Counted from the stretch's first letter, positions 31,525 through 43,174 are shown. The stretch is 64,000 nt of DNA from Tilletiaria anomala UBC 951 (GCF_000711695.1 NW_013546950.1:32119-96118); one strand, 5' to 3'. Translations and numbers: made by a program. The notes: generated by a model from the sequence alone, not told the origin.

Positions 31525-33030
31525 ATGGAACCCCAGGAAACACCCGCGGCTACGGCGGCGGCGCCTGCCGCGCCGAAGCACCGCTCCCAGCACGAGAGCT
31601 GGGCGTCGCCGTTGTCAGGCCGTTACGCTTCGAAAGAAATGTCGCACCTCTTCTCCAACTCAACGCGCTTCTCCACCTGGCGTCAGCTGTGGCTTGCGCT
31701 CGCGACCGCTGAAAAGGAGCTCGGTCTGCCCATCCCGGACGCAGCGATCGAGGAGATGAAAGCCAATCTGCAGCTGGACGACCACCAGATGAAGCTTGCA
31801 GCGGAAGAGGAAAAGAAACGGCGGCACGACGTCATGGCGCATGTGCACGTCTTTGGTCTCGTTGCTCCCACCGCTGCACCTTTTGTACACCTGGGTGCAA
31901 CGAGCTGCTACGTGACGGACAATGCGGACCTCATCTTCCTGCGCAAAGGGCTCGACTTGCTGCTCCCTAAGCTGGCCATCGTAATCCACCGCCTGGCAGC
32001 ATTCGCGGAAAAGTACAAAGACCTGCCTACGCTCGGATTTACGCACATGCAACCCGCACAGCTGACTACCGTAGGGAAGCGTGCGACGCTCTGGATCCAG
32101 GAGCTGCTTTGGGACCTGCGCAACATTCAGCGCGCTCGGGATGACCTCGGTTTCCGCGGTGTCAAGGGCACGACCGGGACGCAGGCCTCGTTCCTGCAGC
32201 TCTTCGACGGGGACCACGCTAAGGTGGAGGAGCTGGACGAAAAGGTGACCGCATACTTTGGCTTTCCATTTGCCATGCCCGTCGCAGGGCAGACCTACTC
32301 GCGCAAGATCGACTTTGACGTACTCGCCTCGCTCGCCTCATTCTCGGCGACGGCGTTGAAGATGGCGACGGACATTCGCCTGCTGTGCCATCTCAAGGAG
32401 GTTGAGGAGCCATTTGAGAAGGACCAGATCGGCAGCAGCGCCATGGCCTACAAGCGCAATCCGATGCGCTCCGAGCGCGTGTGTGGACTTGCGCGGTGGC
32501 TCGGTAACACGATTAACAGTGCCCGCGAGACGGCTGGCGGGCAGTGGATGGAGCGCACGCTGGATGACTCCGCCAATCGGCGATTGACGATCCCAGAGTC
32601 GTTTTTGACTGCCGATGTCATCCTCACGCTGTTGCAGAACATCTCAGAGGGGCTCGTCGTTTACCCGGCCATCATCCGCAAGCACATCGAGGCCGAGCTC
32701 CCGTTCATGGCGACAGAGAACATTATTATGGCCATGGTCCGCAGCGGCGGAGACAGGCAGGTCTGCCACGAGCACATCCGCGTTCTCTCGCACCAAGCTG
32801 CGCGCGTCGTCAAGGAAGAGGGCAAGGACAACGATCTGATCGAACGGATCAGGAAGGACGAGTACTTTGCTCCCATCGCCGGCAAACTTGACCAGCTGCT
32901 CGACCCAAAGAGCTTCACTGGCCGTGCTGAGCAGCAGGTTGAGGGCTTCATCACTAAGTGGGTCGAGCCAGCCGTTGCGCCTTACAAAGAGCACATCGGC
33001 AACGCTTCCAAGGCGGAACTGTCCGTCTGA
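31525..33030 (+). CDS. ADE13: Adenylosuccinate lyase
   Basis: Intronless 501-residue ORF. Adenylosuccinate lyase cleaves SAICAR and adenylosuccinate with release of fumarate, at two steps of cytosolic purine synthesis. The fumarase/aspartase superfamily signature is present as [15 protein letters not shown]. Other conserved elements are [10 protein letters not shown]-type substrate loop [51 protein letters not shown] and [11 protein letters not shown]. Length and order agree with eukaryotic ADSL. The start ATG is followed by an Ala/Pro-rich stretch before the conserved [12 protein letters not shown]. The gene converges with LSM7, with 96 bp between the stops. Confidence 0.95.
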   Translation: MEPQETPAATAAAPAAPKHRSQHESWASPLSGRYASKEMSHLFSNSTRFSTWRQLWLALATAEKELGLPIPDAAIEEMKANLQLDDHQMKLAAEEEKKRRHDVMAHVHVFGLVAPTAAPFVHLGATSCYVTDNADLIFLRKGLDLLLPKLAIVIHRLAAFAEKYKDLPTLGFTHMQPAQLTTVGKRATLWIQELLWDLRNIQRARDDLGFRGVKGTTGTQASFLQLFDGDHAKVEELDEKVTAYFGFPFAMPVAGQTYSRKIDFDVLASLASFSATALKMATDIRLLCHLKEVEEPFEKDQIGSSAMAYKRNPMRSERVCGLARWLGNTINSARETAGGQWMERTLDDSANRRLTIPESFLTADVILTLLQNISEGLVVYPAIIRKHIEAELPFMATENIIMAMVRSGGDRQVCHEHIRVLSHQAARVVKEEGKDNDLIERIRKDEYFAPIAGKLDQLLDPKSFTGRAEQQVEGFITKWVEPAVAPYKEHIGNASKAELSV

Positions 33031-33126
33031 ATGTACCTATAAGCACCTAGTGATACAAAGCTTGCTCTTGGTTAAGTCGAAGCGTGTTATTTTCTTTCAC
33101 GGTCAACGCTTGCGTAGGCCAATGCC

Positions 33127-34080
33127 TTACTCGGGATGCGCGAAAGGACTGAGAAGACGGAGAGAGGAGGTGAAGGAAGGAGGCGAGCGTCAAAAGTCAG
33201 TATTGTGTTCATGAGTTCTTCAAAGGCACCGACAACGACGCACTTTTCAATCTCCTCAAACCCGTCGGCCGGATTGATGACCGTCAATGCAGTACCTCGA
33301 AGCACTGCAAGGCCCAGCGCTCGCTTTTCGCCTGTTAGTTCACCTGTCTCCGGGTCTGAAACGCGAAAGGAGCGATGATGAGGACAGAGGAGAGGAAACG
33401 TAGATATGCCACGAAAGTGGTCGTTAGGCCAATGGTAGACAAAGAGAAACAGTGCGGGGAGGGGCCATACTCACGTCGCACTTCCTCCTCTACTTCATCT
33501 AATACCATGTTCATCAGCTGATCGTAGCCCTTGAGGACGCCAATCACTGTGCACGACGAGGGTCAGGATATGTCAAGAACAATGCAGCCCGAAGGCCTGC
33601 TCGGCCAGCCCAGACTCACCTTCCCGTCCACCGGTGAACTTCACTCGGATCTTCTTGTCTTTGTACTTTCCAAGATCAAGGATGGCCTCCTTTTTTGCTC
33701 GCTCCCCCGATGGGCCGCCGTGTCCACCTCCCCGGCCGCCACGATCTGGTCCGGGAACACCACCGCGACCACCACCTCGCCCTGCTCCGCCGGCACCACC
33801 TCGGCCGCCTGGCCCTGATGAAGAGGATCCAGGCGGCCCGCCACGCGAGTTAGAGGAGGCGCCGCGCCCGCCTCGCGAGAAGCCACGTCCCTAGAGCATG
33901 CATGCGCCGCCCATTCAAGTTGGAAAAGGCGGACGAAAATGCGAATGATGCCCGAAGCGGCGTTTGTACGGAAACGAACACGAAAGAAGAAATATTGGCA
34001 GCAGTATCAGCTTCTGTACACACACTCTCGTGTCAATTAATCAAGTGTTCTTCCGCTTTAATACTCACGCGGTCAGCCAT
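33127..34080 (-). CDS. LSM7: U6 snRNA-associated Sm-like protein LSm7 with N-terminal RGG extension
   Basis: Five small exons (34080-34069, 33890-33620, 33546-33475, 33355-33244, 33148-33127) give 162 residues. The Sm fold is clear: AILDLGKYKDKKIRVKFTGG, then REVIGVLKGYDQLMNMVLDE (Sm1), then RALGLAVLRGTALTVINPAD (Sm2), ending FEEIENPFAHPE. LSm7 is part of the LSm1-7 (mRNA decay) and LSm2-8 (U6 snRNA) rings. The first coding exon is only 12 nt (MADR). The second encodes an Arg/Gly-rich extension (RGFSRGGRG...GGRGGAGGAGRGGG), absent from the roughly 110-residue family norm. The last exon adds only the conserved ENPFAHPE ending; reading through that intron would give an atypical tail. Confidence 0.9.
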
Positions 34081-34173
34081 CGTGAACGTTTATTGGTGCT
34101 GAGCTTGTCGGGATGACTTCCCACACAGTTGAGAAGATGTGACGGACGCTCAATTGTCTGAGTTGCGCAGACC

Positions 34174-34472
34174 TCACCAAAGGTAGGAGTTGGTGATGTT
34201 GCTCTTTAGAGGCCTGTACGCTGGACCCTTCTTTACTTCCGGCGGGGTTGTGATGCGATAAAAGCCCTTCGGATCCCCAAGGAGTGATGGATGTGTAGCT
34301 GATGATCGTTCTCCAGCCACCTGTTGTGCTTTCTCAGCGCTTGAGCGCGTCTGTAGGTGCGACAGCCGTAGGGAGATAGCTGTGTACTTACGGTGAGGAT
34401 TTCATTTTTGCATAAGTTTACCTTTTGGGCCCCCGAAATGTGGGACGCTGATATCGTTTTCCAAACGGTCAT
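34174..34472 (-). CDS. Small unassigned two-exon protein, 75 residues
   Basis: Exons 34472-34392 and 34320-34174 join in phase 0 across a 71-nt intron (GTAAGT...CAACAG). The product begins MTVWKTISASHISGAQKVNL and ends PAYRPLKSNITNSYLW. The composition of exon 2 (THPSLLGDPKGFYRITTPPE) reads like a genuine conserved protein rather than random sequence, and the splice signals are good. It has a basic, acid-poor N-terminus that could be a mitochondrial presequence. I do not recognise the family. It lies 94 bp upstream of the LSM7 start on the same strand. Confidence 0.5.
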
Positions 34473-36262
34473 TGCGAGGACTTCGCGCGCTGAATGCTGT
34501 AATTGTGTAGGCAAATTCGTCTGAAACTGAACAAAACGCTTCGCTACCCCTTCTCATACAGAATTGAAATTCATTACGTAATAGTCAATATCGCGTCGCG
34601 GTGTTCAAGTCAGAAATCTCGCTTTATGAAGCGATTAGCCGGGACGTGTTTATATGGAGTATGACAGATGACAGAACGAACAACCATCATTCGAGTACTA
34701 CCATTGCTCCGCGATCAATCGCCGTTTTCAAGCTCGCGCACATCAAGGTGTGCTTGATGCACCGGAGTGACTCACGTGCATCCTATCCTTTGTTGAAGAA
34801 AACGAGGCTAAAGAGAGGGCGGTAGTGGGAGTGAGCACAGCGTCTTTCGCGGCTTTTGATCACATGCGACAAATGCAACCGTTGCTCATTAGTCACGATA
34901 GATCGTGTGGGACTTTGCACCTTAAAGGCGACCGGAATTCACATGTTTGTCGATGCCGATTGGAAAGCCGTGGAAAGCGGGTTTGGCAAGAAGTGCACTT
35001 GGTATTCAGGATCTACTATAAACATCTGATTCGTATGTCAACAACGCCGCAGAACGCTTGCAGGTCGAGAGCGAGGGCTGCAAAGATGCAGCTGCAAAAC
35101 TAAGGATCATAGGTGAACCCTATGCCACAATGTTAAGGGAAAGGTCAACCTGGATGATGCTAGAACAGCTCCTTCGCACTTTGACCCGTCACTCATTGAC
35201 TCTGCTCTTCGGTGCTCATGTCTGCAGCATCTAGCAGGCGTAACCACGGATCTACACGTGCAAGATATCTTTGCCGCCATTTGTAGCAGTGGTACTGACG
35301 CACATCGCTTCAAGAATCATAAAAATTGCTCCAGAGTAGCATGTTGGATGAGCGAGCTTTCGGAAGACCGACTCCCTTGCGACAAGGACTCGTGAATGCC
35401 TTTTATTCTCCATCACAGCGGTTGAGGCTCAAAAGTAATGAGGAAAAGCAAGAGTATGAGGCTCCGCCTGATTTTTTGGCGCTTGCCGACAAAGGGTTTA
35501 AGCACACACGTGTTGTGACCGAGTGAAGACAGTTGGAAATCCACCTGTCAGGCACTGTGCATCGGTTAGCTGATGGGTATTTCCTCGTCTTCTTTGACCC
35601 GTTAACCAGCGCAACCAATTCGCCGCTTGCTCCACAAAGGATGGTATGATCTTCGGCGTAGGCAAGTAAATGCAACCTCTCCTGATCGAGTTGCATGAGA
35701 AAAGAACATTTGAGTCCCAAGTCGCTTCCCTTCTCAACAAGCACAGGTGGTAGTAGGCATACAAAGTAAGCTGAAATGACCACACTGTATCATGTGCATG
35801 TTGATAGGATGCACTGATTTGGCGATCCAAAGGGCTTGCCTGAGACTAAGAGCGCTCGTAATGAATCCTTTTTGCAAAATATTATGACCCTGCATGCATG
35901 CTTTTGAAAGCCTTTGTAGAGTCTTGATGAAGGTGATGGAAGACTTCAAGGTGTATGCCAGGGTCTTTGTCCAAGGCGTTTTGGTGCCACCCCTTGAGGA
36001 GAAAAAAGGACCCCTTGATGGATAATGTCTGCCGGCCGGTAAAACGCTTTTCCAAGGTTTTGCGGGTGATCGGTGATTACGGTGCGCCAAAAAATTGTAC
36101 CCAGCTCGGAAAGCCCCTCGCCCTCTCACTCACGCCTTGAAAAAGCATCGAGAACTCTTGTATACGAGTTGACTGAGGTGCATGGAAGACTTCACACACA
36201 GCACTCCATAAGCAAGGGAGGTCGAAAACGTAGTTTCGCACAGCAACAGGTGAATTCTCGTC
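34473..36262. other. Gene-poor interval upstream of REX4
   Basis: No intact gene. Contains the promoter of the small gene at its left end, a possible reverse-transcriptase relic (35403-35783) and the REX4 leader at the right. Remaining ORFs are short. Confidence 0.45.
35403..35783 (-). mobile_element. Possible non-LTR reverse-transcriptase relic
   Basis: The minus-strand ORF contains LHLLAYAEDHTILCGASGEL followed by VALVN. This resembles the YADD active-site block of LINE-type reverse transcriptases with the spacing seen after it, but carries YAED instead of YADD. No other RT block could be aligned with confidence, flanking frames are broken and no terminal repeats were found. At best an eroded fragment. 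Confidence 0.25.
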
Positions 36263-37716
36263 ATGTCCCAGCGATTAAACGGCGTTGGCCCCAGCGCCAG
36301 CGGCAGTAATGCTCAAAGCTGCTCGCCAGCTCAAGCGCGTCCAGGCAGCAATTGGAAAGCGCTCAAAAAGACGCTCGTTGCGCCTGCAGCCGCAGGGATC
36401 CCATTGCATGCTACTGGTACTGCAGTGGTCATGTCGAAAATGCAGCTGACAAAGTCACGGCACAAGGCGTTCAAGCGGACAGGGGAGTTGGAGCGGCAAG
36501 TGCAAGAGCTACACATGGGCCGAACGGAGTCACGCACGAACAAGCAAATCGAAAGCAAACACAGCGTGCACCTGACCTCTGGTCTCTCAAAAAGCAAGGG
36601 AAAAGCTAGACAAATCGACGTACAGCAAGAAATCTCTGCCACTTCCACATCATCATCACCCAAGACAGGCAGTCCGGCGCCAACAACGCTGCCATGGTTC
36701 GCAGATGACCTTTCCCCGGCCGACCTGGCGCTCGTTCGGCAGATCCAAGAGGGCGGCAATGCGGTCATGCAAGTCGGAGCTGCGAGCGTGCTTGCGGGAG
36801 GAGCGGGGGTGGGCAGCGAAATTGGAGGGAAACTTACTGCGGATGGGGCGCGGGAAGCGGCATTGAAAAAGCGCGTCATCTTCGGTGGGTGGGACGATAG
36901 TGCGAGTGAAGAGAAGAAAGCGTGAGTACTGGCTTGTCGAATAAATGCCTGTGTAGCCTGACACTATGTTCGTCTGATGCTGACGTCGCGATGGAATATG
37001 ACAGCCCAGGCAGCTATCTAGCCATCGACTGCGAGATGGTCGGCGTAGGCCCACGTGGCGCAGAATCAGCCTTGGCGCGCGTGTCGATCGTCAACTTTCA
37101 CGGCTTTACGATATTCGACACGTTCGTACGAACGCGCGAGCGTGTGACCGACTACCGGACATGGGTGTCGGGCGTGCGTGCTGCGGACTTGCACGGCGCG
37201 CCTTTGTTCAGCGATGTGCAGAAGCAAGTTGCCAAGCTGATCGAGGGGCGCACGCTCGTCGGGCACGCGCTGTCGAACGACCTAACGGCGCTGCAACTGA
37301 CCCACCCGCGGTACCTCATCCGCGATACATCGTCCTTCGAGCCTCTGTGTATGCTCGCGGGCACGAAGCGGCCATCGCTCCGGGCGCTGGTGCGCCTGAC
37401 GCTCGGCATCGAGATCCAGAAGGAGGGAGAGGAGCACTCAAGTGTCGAAGATGCACGTGCTACAATGGCTGTGTTCCGGACGCAAAAGGCGCAGTGGGAC
37501 GCCATGTTGCGAAAAGGTGGCCAACTGCATCAGCAGGGGGGCAGTGCCGATCGCGACGCAGAAGGACAGGAGACACAGACGCAGAAGCAAAGCGAGGGCG
37601 GCACAAAGAGGAAACGCGACAGCGTCCATGATACAGTGCCAGGCGCCAAGAAACAGGTAAACGGGGGGAAACGCGGCACGCCATCGCAGCCAGGTTGGTG
37701 GAAGGCTTCTGCTTAG
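36263..37716 (+). CDS. REX4: RNA exonuclease Rex4 (DEDDh family)
   Basis: Two exons (36263-36921, 37005-37716), 83-nt intron, 456 residues. The N-terminal half is basic and low in complexity (NWKALKKTL, SKSKGKARQ), with a helical segment WFADDLSPADLALVRQIQEG. The C-terminal half is a DEDDh exonuclease: YLAIDCEMVGVGPRGAESAL (catalytic D and E), FVRTRERVTDYRTWVSGV, LVGHALSNDLTAL (D) and HSSVEDARATMAVFR (H and D). Rex4 acts in the nucleolus in 5.8S/ITS1 pre-rRNA processing. A Lys/Arg-rich tail (TKRKRDS) may be a nuclear signal. The acceptor at 37004 gives KKA-PGSYLAIDCEM in frame. Confidence 0.9.
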
Positions 37717-37807
37717 ATTTTTTTTATTGTATCAAAGACAGCGGAGATTTGCATGCAGACAGGCAGAACATATCATACAGAAGAAGGTGCGCGACTTTTT
37801 GGCATGC

Positions 37808-39301
37808 TCAAGGTATAAGCCATTTTCCCTGTTCCTTCATCCCAAATCTGCGTGCACCGAGCCAGACGCCGGAACCTTGTTGGGCATCGCGTACGAGCTT
37901 GGCGAGCGCGCGCACCGGCCTCGCCTCGCGTTCGCGCTCGGCGCGCTCGCGCTGTGTAGTCTTGACGGCGCTCTTCCAGCGGCCCCGCATCTCCTTCCAC
38001 TCGCGCTTGGCACTCTGCGCTGCAGCGCTCTCAGCGCCGCCGTGCCCATGCTGCTGTGCTGCGACTGCCTCGTAGCGCTGCCGCAGCTCCTCAGAGCGGT
38101 GCAGGAGGCGCGCAGCGTCTGAGTCAGGGTCACCAGCAGATGCCAGAGGCGCGAAGGTTTGCGCGACGCGCTGCCCGTCCCAGCGCTTGTGCTGCGCCCC
38201 TGCTGGTTGGCGCGGGCCGAGAATCGGCTTAGGCGGGACAATAAGCGATAGGGTATGCTGACGCGGGACAGCATCTGCGATGTACATCCCCGCGTCATGT
38301 TCGCCTGCATCTCCATCGCCGGCAAGCTCATGCGCACCGGCGAAGCCTGCAGCGCGGATGCTCTGCTGCGTCAGCCGCGGCACGGTCGAGCTGTCCGTGC
38401 CGCCGTGTGTGCGCCAGAGCGGCTGCATGCGCGTGTTGGGTGACAGGTGGTGGTACGTCAGCGAGGCCAGGTTCGTCGTCACGGCGTGCGCGAGAGTGCG
38501 GTTACCCTGCGGGAACAGCGAGGCAAAGCTTGCGGCGCGGCCGCGAGCGCGGTCTTTGCGTGACTTCCTGAGTGCTGTTGCGGCATCGACATAGGCACCT
38601 TTCCCACTGCTACCGCCAGCGTCAGCAGCAGTCGCAGCGCGTCGCAGAAGCTCGCGGCGCTGTCTTTTCTGCACAGCCTTGATGGAACGTAGCGAGCGCC
38701 CGCTTTCGAACGCAGCCTCGACTGAGCGTGGACGCCGATACTTTACCTTCCACGCTCGCATTTGCGCATCGGAGAATGGAGGCGAGTGGGCTGCGGACAA
38801 GAGGAACTGGACGGTGCGCGATGCTACCGTGCGGAATAGGTCGCACGTTAGACTGGAGCCAGGGTCGCTGGGTATCATGCAGGCATAGATGCGTGACGCA
38901 CCATGGTGAGCCAGTTCATCCGGATTCGCCGCGCCGCTTGGCACTTGGGAAGCAATAGCGCCTTTGTATTCCGTCTGGAGCAGCCTCTTGAGATTCTTTG
39001 CAGCTGGCCGCGAGAAGTGCGTGGCGGGTGTGACAGCCCTGAGCAGATGGCGGTATGTGCTGCGCGCCTCCCTTTTCCACGATGCTGTAGTAGCATCAGT
39101 GCTCTCTGAAGGTGCCGCTGCAGCTGCCGTGATCAGCGGCCTACAGTGCGGCGAGCGAGTATTAAACGTCGCAAGCGCCAGACAGTCGGGGACATTGCTG
39201 CTGTCCCTTGCACTGCTGTAACATGCGCGTAGAGCCGCCGACCGCCCCTCGTCGACGAACCGCCTCTTCCACAGGAGAGCAGCATCCACTACTGCCGCCA
39301 T
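37808..39301 (-). CDS. Uncharacterised 497-residue protein, probably mitochondrial
   Basis: Single-exon ORF of 497 residues. The N-terminus is basic and Ala/Ser-rich without early acidic clusters, which suggests mitochondrial import. Next is a helical segment WKREARSTYRHLLRAVTP with an LYR-like look, then KNLKRLLQTEYKGAIA. The middle is basic and helix-rich (IKAVQKRQRRELLRRAA). Near the C-terminus are LSLIVPPKPILGPRQPAGAQ and HKRWDGQRVAQTFAPLASAG, then a charged coiled coil (REWKEMRGRWKSAVKTTQRE). Similar small fungal proteins of unknown function exist, but I cannot name the family with confidence. Length, codon composition and lack of stops support a real gene. It converges with REX4. Confidence 0.68.
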   Translation of the reverse strand: MAAVVDAALLWKRRFVDEGRSAALRACYSSARDSSNVPDCLALATFNTRSPHCRPLITAAAAAPSESTDATTASWKREARSTYRHLLRAVTPATHFSRPAAKNLKRLLQTEYKGAIASQVPSGAANPDELAHHGASRIYACMIPSDPGSSLTCDLFRTVASRTVQFLLSAAHSPPFSDAQMRAWKVKYRRPRSVEAAFESGRSLRSIKAVQKRQRRELLRRAATAADAGGSSGKGAYVDAATALRKSRKDRARGRAASFASLFPQGNRTLAHAVTTNLASLTYHHLSPNTRMQPLWRTHGGTDSSTVPRLTQQSIRAAGFAGAHELAGDGDAGEHDAGMYIADAVPRQHTLSLIVPPKPILGPRQPAGAQHKRWDGQRVAQTFAPLASAGDPDSDAARLLHRSEELRQRYEAVAAQQHGHGGAESAAAQSAKREWKEMRGRWKSAVKTTQRERAEREREARPVRALAKLVRDAQQGSGVWLGARRFGMKEQGKWLIP

Positions 39302-40367
39302 GAAGTCGCTTGTGTGAACTGGACCAGCCTGCTTTCGGCGGAGGCAGCCTCTTTATGCACCTTTGGCGTCAGAATGGTCAACACGTCCCCAGCCACCTTT
39401 GCATCTACCAGCTTTCCCGTGGGTCCATATTGCTTTTACGACCATGCACTACTAACTTTATATGCATTCATTCGCCCTCTCAACGATAGTCTCGTTTGCA
39501 AAGGCGTGGTATTGGTCCCAGCTTGTTCTCTCCTCAATCATCCTTCCTATTTCTCTTGCTTGGTTGGTCAAGTCCTCCTTCAAAAAAAGCTCTCGTGGCT
39601 GCTGCTGACGTCTGACTGGTGTAAATTGACGACAACGGTGAATGAACTGTGTGTGTGTGTGTGTGGTCTAGTGCCCTAACGAGGACGGCAACTTCCCACG
39701 ATTCCCAGTGGGCATGACATGGGAAATTGTCTGCCAAATGACAAAGTAGCGGTGAGAGGGCATGTGCCGAGCCAGGAGCTCCTTGCTGATAGATAGGGCT
39801 TGTCGAGGATGGCTCGCTGTACTTTTGCTTTTGGCAGAGGCTATTCATGCGTGTACACACACACACCTGTCCAGGCAGGCACACAAGCAGGACAGGCTAG
39901 GCAGATAACCCTAACCCCTTTTTCCTCATTCTTTTCTCCTCTTGCGCGCTTTTGTTACTTTGGCTAGCGTAGCTAGTCTGAGTTGGAGGGGTGGCAGAGG
40001 AGGCACTGCGGCACTTTGGCTGGCCGTCGACTGAAAGAGCACACACTGCACAGCATCAGTCACCAGCCACAACCAAGGCAGAGCAAGCAAAAAGCAACGC
40101 ACGACTCACTCTTACCAGAAACCCCCACGCACGCACGCTGACGTGATGCGCGAGTAGGAGCTGTGGATGAAGATGAGATGGTGATATATGAGGTAGATCC
40201 GCATCCTCACCGTACACAATTGCATCCCACAGCCACGCACCCATCCTCATCCTGCCCCGTTAGCCCGTAGATCTGACCGTGTGGCCGACAGGCGCAGCTG
40301 CTTCCCCCCCCAATACACCCTCTCCCTCCGTGTCCACAAGGGCGGGGTTGCACAACTCGCGCCGGCC
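39302..40367. other. Divergent intergenic region upstream of TVP38
   Basis: Holds the promoters of the 497-residue protein and TVP38. A GT microsatellite (about 39648-39664) and an AC run (about 39854-39867) are the only distinct elements. An isolated CCCTAACCCC near 39908 is too short to be telomeric. Confidence 0.5.
39648..39664. repeat. GT microsatellite
   Basis: Uninterrupted GT dinucleotides, matched by an AC run about 190 bp downstream. The two could pair as a weak inverted repeat. Confidence 0.6.
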
Positions 40368-43174
40368 ATGGCCAACCCTTACTTCCCACCCAAGGCATCG
40401 CGCGGTGACGACTACCAGCCGACGCAGCACATGCGGCCCACTACCTCGGCGAAAACAGTAGGCAATGCCGCCACCAGCGGCAGCGGCAGAGAGAGCTTCG
40501 ACGTGGGTGCCATGAATACATCTGCACGGAGGATGAGCTACGGTGACAGCTACCGCGGCGGTCCGCCGACCGACTATGCGGCTGCCAATGGCGATCCCCC
40601 CAGCCATGCCGGCTACAGCGCAAATGCGCCCTTGGGTATGGCAGGGCTCTCTTCAGGTGCCTATCGAGTTCCATCAACACCAGCAATGCAACAACAGCAG
40701 CAGCAGCAATATCAACAGCAATATCAACAGCAATATCAACAGCAATATCAGCACAACACCTACCGTGATCCCTACTCGTACGCACAAGCCTCGGGGCCGG
40801 GTTCCTACGCGCAGCAGCCGATCAGCCCCATGTACCCCCCGCCGGGTCCGCAATCGAATGTTTATCGTCTGTCGTACACACGAAAGCAGGCACCAGTATA
40901 TACTTCCACGTCGGGTGCAAATGCTGCTGCAGGAGCAGGAGCAGCAAGGGGCAGAGGGCAGCCGCCACGGTCGCCCTACGCGCACAACGACCCATTCGAC
41001 GCGCCCAACTCGCACGTCTCGATTCCCCTTGGCGGTGCCAGCTCATCGAAAGGCAGATACGGTGACGAGGGCGAGGCATTCGCCACGTACCCTCCACCCC
41101 AGCGGCCTTTTGCCGGTTCATACGCTGCTTCCGGCGAGCGCAACAACGTACCAAACCGGCCCGAGTCGCCGATCGACGGTGTGTACCACCCTTCTCTGGG
41201 CAAAAAGCTCGACCACTCGAAGCTGAACGAGGAGCAGAAGAAGATCGCTGCGCAATTCCCCGAGGATCTGGACGAGGAAGGCGGCAGTCTGTGGCATTCG
41301 ATGCTCACCGTGCTTAAGGATTGGAGGTCGTACATTTGCTGGAAGTACTTACGTGAGTGGTGCAGATGGGCTCGGGCGTTGTGCCGCCTCCCTGCCTAGT
41401 CGTCTTGTTATTAATGCTTGTGTGTCTTCTCCCTCCCCTTGCCTTCGCGCCGCACTCGAATGCAAAAAACCAACTGCAGACTGGTGGCTCCTGCTGATCG
41501 TCATCCTCCTCCTCGTCGCACTTATGACGATCTACCATCGTCAGATCGTCGACTGGCTCACGCCGTTTTCAAAGAAGATACAGACCATCCCCGCTGGCTG
41601 GCTCATCCCCGTCGCCATTCTCTTCATCATCTCATTCCCCCCGCTCTTTGGCCACGAGATTGTTGCTGTCCTGTGCGGCGTAGTTTACGGCCTCTGGAAA
41701 GGCTTCGGCATCGTCGCGCTCGGCACGCTGCTCGGCGAGATTGGCAACTTTTACGCTTTCAAGTCGTTCCTGAGTGGACATGCGACTCGTTACGAGCGCA
41801 AGAACATAAACTATGGTACGTAGAGCGGCGCGCTTTGCTGTCACCTTTCAACTTCTTCGTCTCTTCTCACATCCACACTTCTCACCTTTGCTTTACCCGC
41901 ACATAGCCTGCATGGCGCATATTGTGCGCGAAGGCGGCTTCTTTGTCATATTCCTCGCCCGCCTCTCAGCCATCCCGGGCCATTTCACCACCGCTGTCTT
42001 TGCCACAGTCGGCATGAGCGTCTGGATCTTTATCCTGGCCGCTGTGCTATCCATGCCCAAGCAGCTCACCATCGTCTACCTCGGCTGGGTTATCGAGCAG
42101 AGCGGAAACAGCAGCAACGAGCCGACAAGCAGCAAGATCGTAAAGTACGTCGTCCTCTTAGTGAGCGTGCTCATCACCCTTGGCGCGGGCTGGTACCTGT
42201 ACGGCAAGATGTATGAGGCCCGCCCCGAGGTGCAAGCGCGTCTCAAGCAGAAGCGGTTCACAATGCTGTCCGAGGCCCGGCGCACGGACAACATCGGCAC
42301 CGCCACCAGACAGCCCAGCAGCACTGCGGAGAACGCGAAACTGTACCAGCACGGCGGACATGAGGACGACGACGGCATCGGCGACAGCCGAGCGGCCGCG
42401 AAGATGTACGGCGCACCGGACCTGCGCTACAGCGGCGCTCAGCAGGGAGAAACGCCCTCCGGCGGCGGTGGAGGTGCAGGACGAGGAGGAGGAAGAGGTG
42501 GGCTGATAGGTGCTGGAGGATGGGCGTCGCGATGGCGCTCTTCCAGCGGAGCAGCGAGTTCGCAAGGTCAGCAGCGGGATCCAGGCGAGGCGGAACGCAT
42601 GCTCTCATCTGCTGCGTCTTTCAGTGCCCTGAATGGCGATGGCGGCGGAGGAGGAGGGCGCGCTGAGGAGAGCAAGTACAAGTATGCCGACTCCTCCAGC
42701 TTGCATTCGCATTCGTACGGTGATGAGACAGAGCACGAGCGTATCACGACGTCCACCTCTGCATCTGCAATGCACCGATACCCCGACCCGTACCACGCCA
42801 ACGACAGCTATGAGGACTTTGGCAAGCGTGAGATGCACGAGTTTGGGCCCTCGATTGGCGCGCCAGAACCGCCCCTGTGCGGCGTCGAGGAGGACGATGG
42901 ATGCGACCCCGACCGCACGCTCGTTGTCGGCACGCAGAACATCGTAAACAGACTTGCGAACCCGTTCGAGCGCTCAACAGGCGGCGGACTCGCAGCTGCA
43001 GCTGCAACAGACTCACACTCGGGGCACTCTTCGCCGCCGCACTACGATGTGGTGCAAGGAGAGAGCGGATATGGTCGTGCGGTGTCTCCGGCTAATTTCG
43101 TCAATGCCAACGATGGCCCCCCGTCTCATGTGCAAGATCCGACGCACGTTTCTATGCACATCTACGCGCAGTAG
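40368..43174 (+). CDS. TVP38: Tvp38-like Golgi membrane protein (SNARE-associated/DedA/VTT family)
   Basis: Three exons (40368-41352, 41480-41815, 41907-43174) give 862 residues. The ATG lies in GCCATGGCC and starts the recognisable MANPYFPPK. The core has several membrane helices: WWLLLIVILLLVALM, GWLIPVAILFIISFPPLFGH, VAVLCGVVYGLWKGFG, and FFVIFLARLSAIPGHFTTAV with VWIFILAAVLSMPKQL. This is the Tvp38/DedA block; related VTT proteins scramble lipids, and yeast Tvp38 is at the late Golgi. Yeast Tvp38 has about 340 residues; here about 310 low-complexity residues precede the core and about 360 follow it, rich in Ser, Gly and acidic residues. The N-terminal region contains QYQQ repeats from a tandem DNA repeat. 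Confidence 0.88.
40692..40751 (+). repeat. 12-bp tandem repeat CAATATCAACAG in TVP38
   Basis: A CAG run followed by four near-identical 12-bp units encoding QYQQ within the N-terminal extension of the Tvp38-like protein. Likely polymorphic. Confidence 0.75.

Noticed and set aside
39905-39920. Telomere-like CCCTAACCCC
   Set aside because: A single short occurrence between housekeeping genes; not an array.
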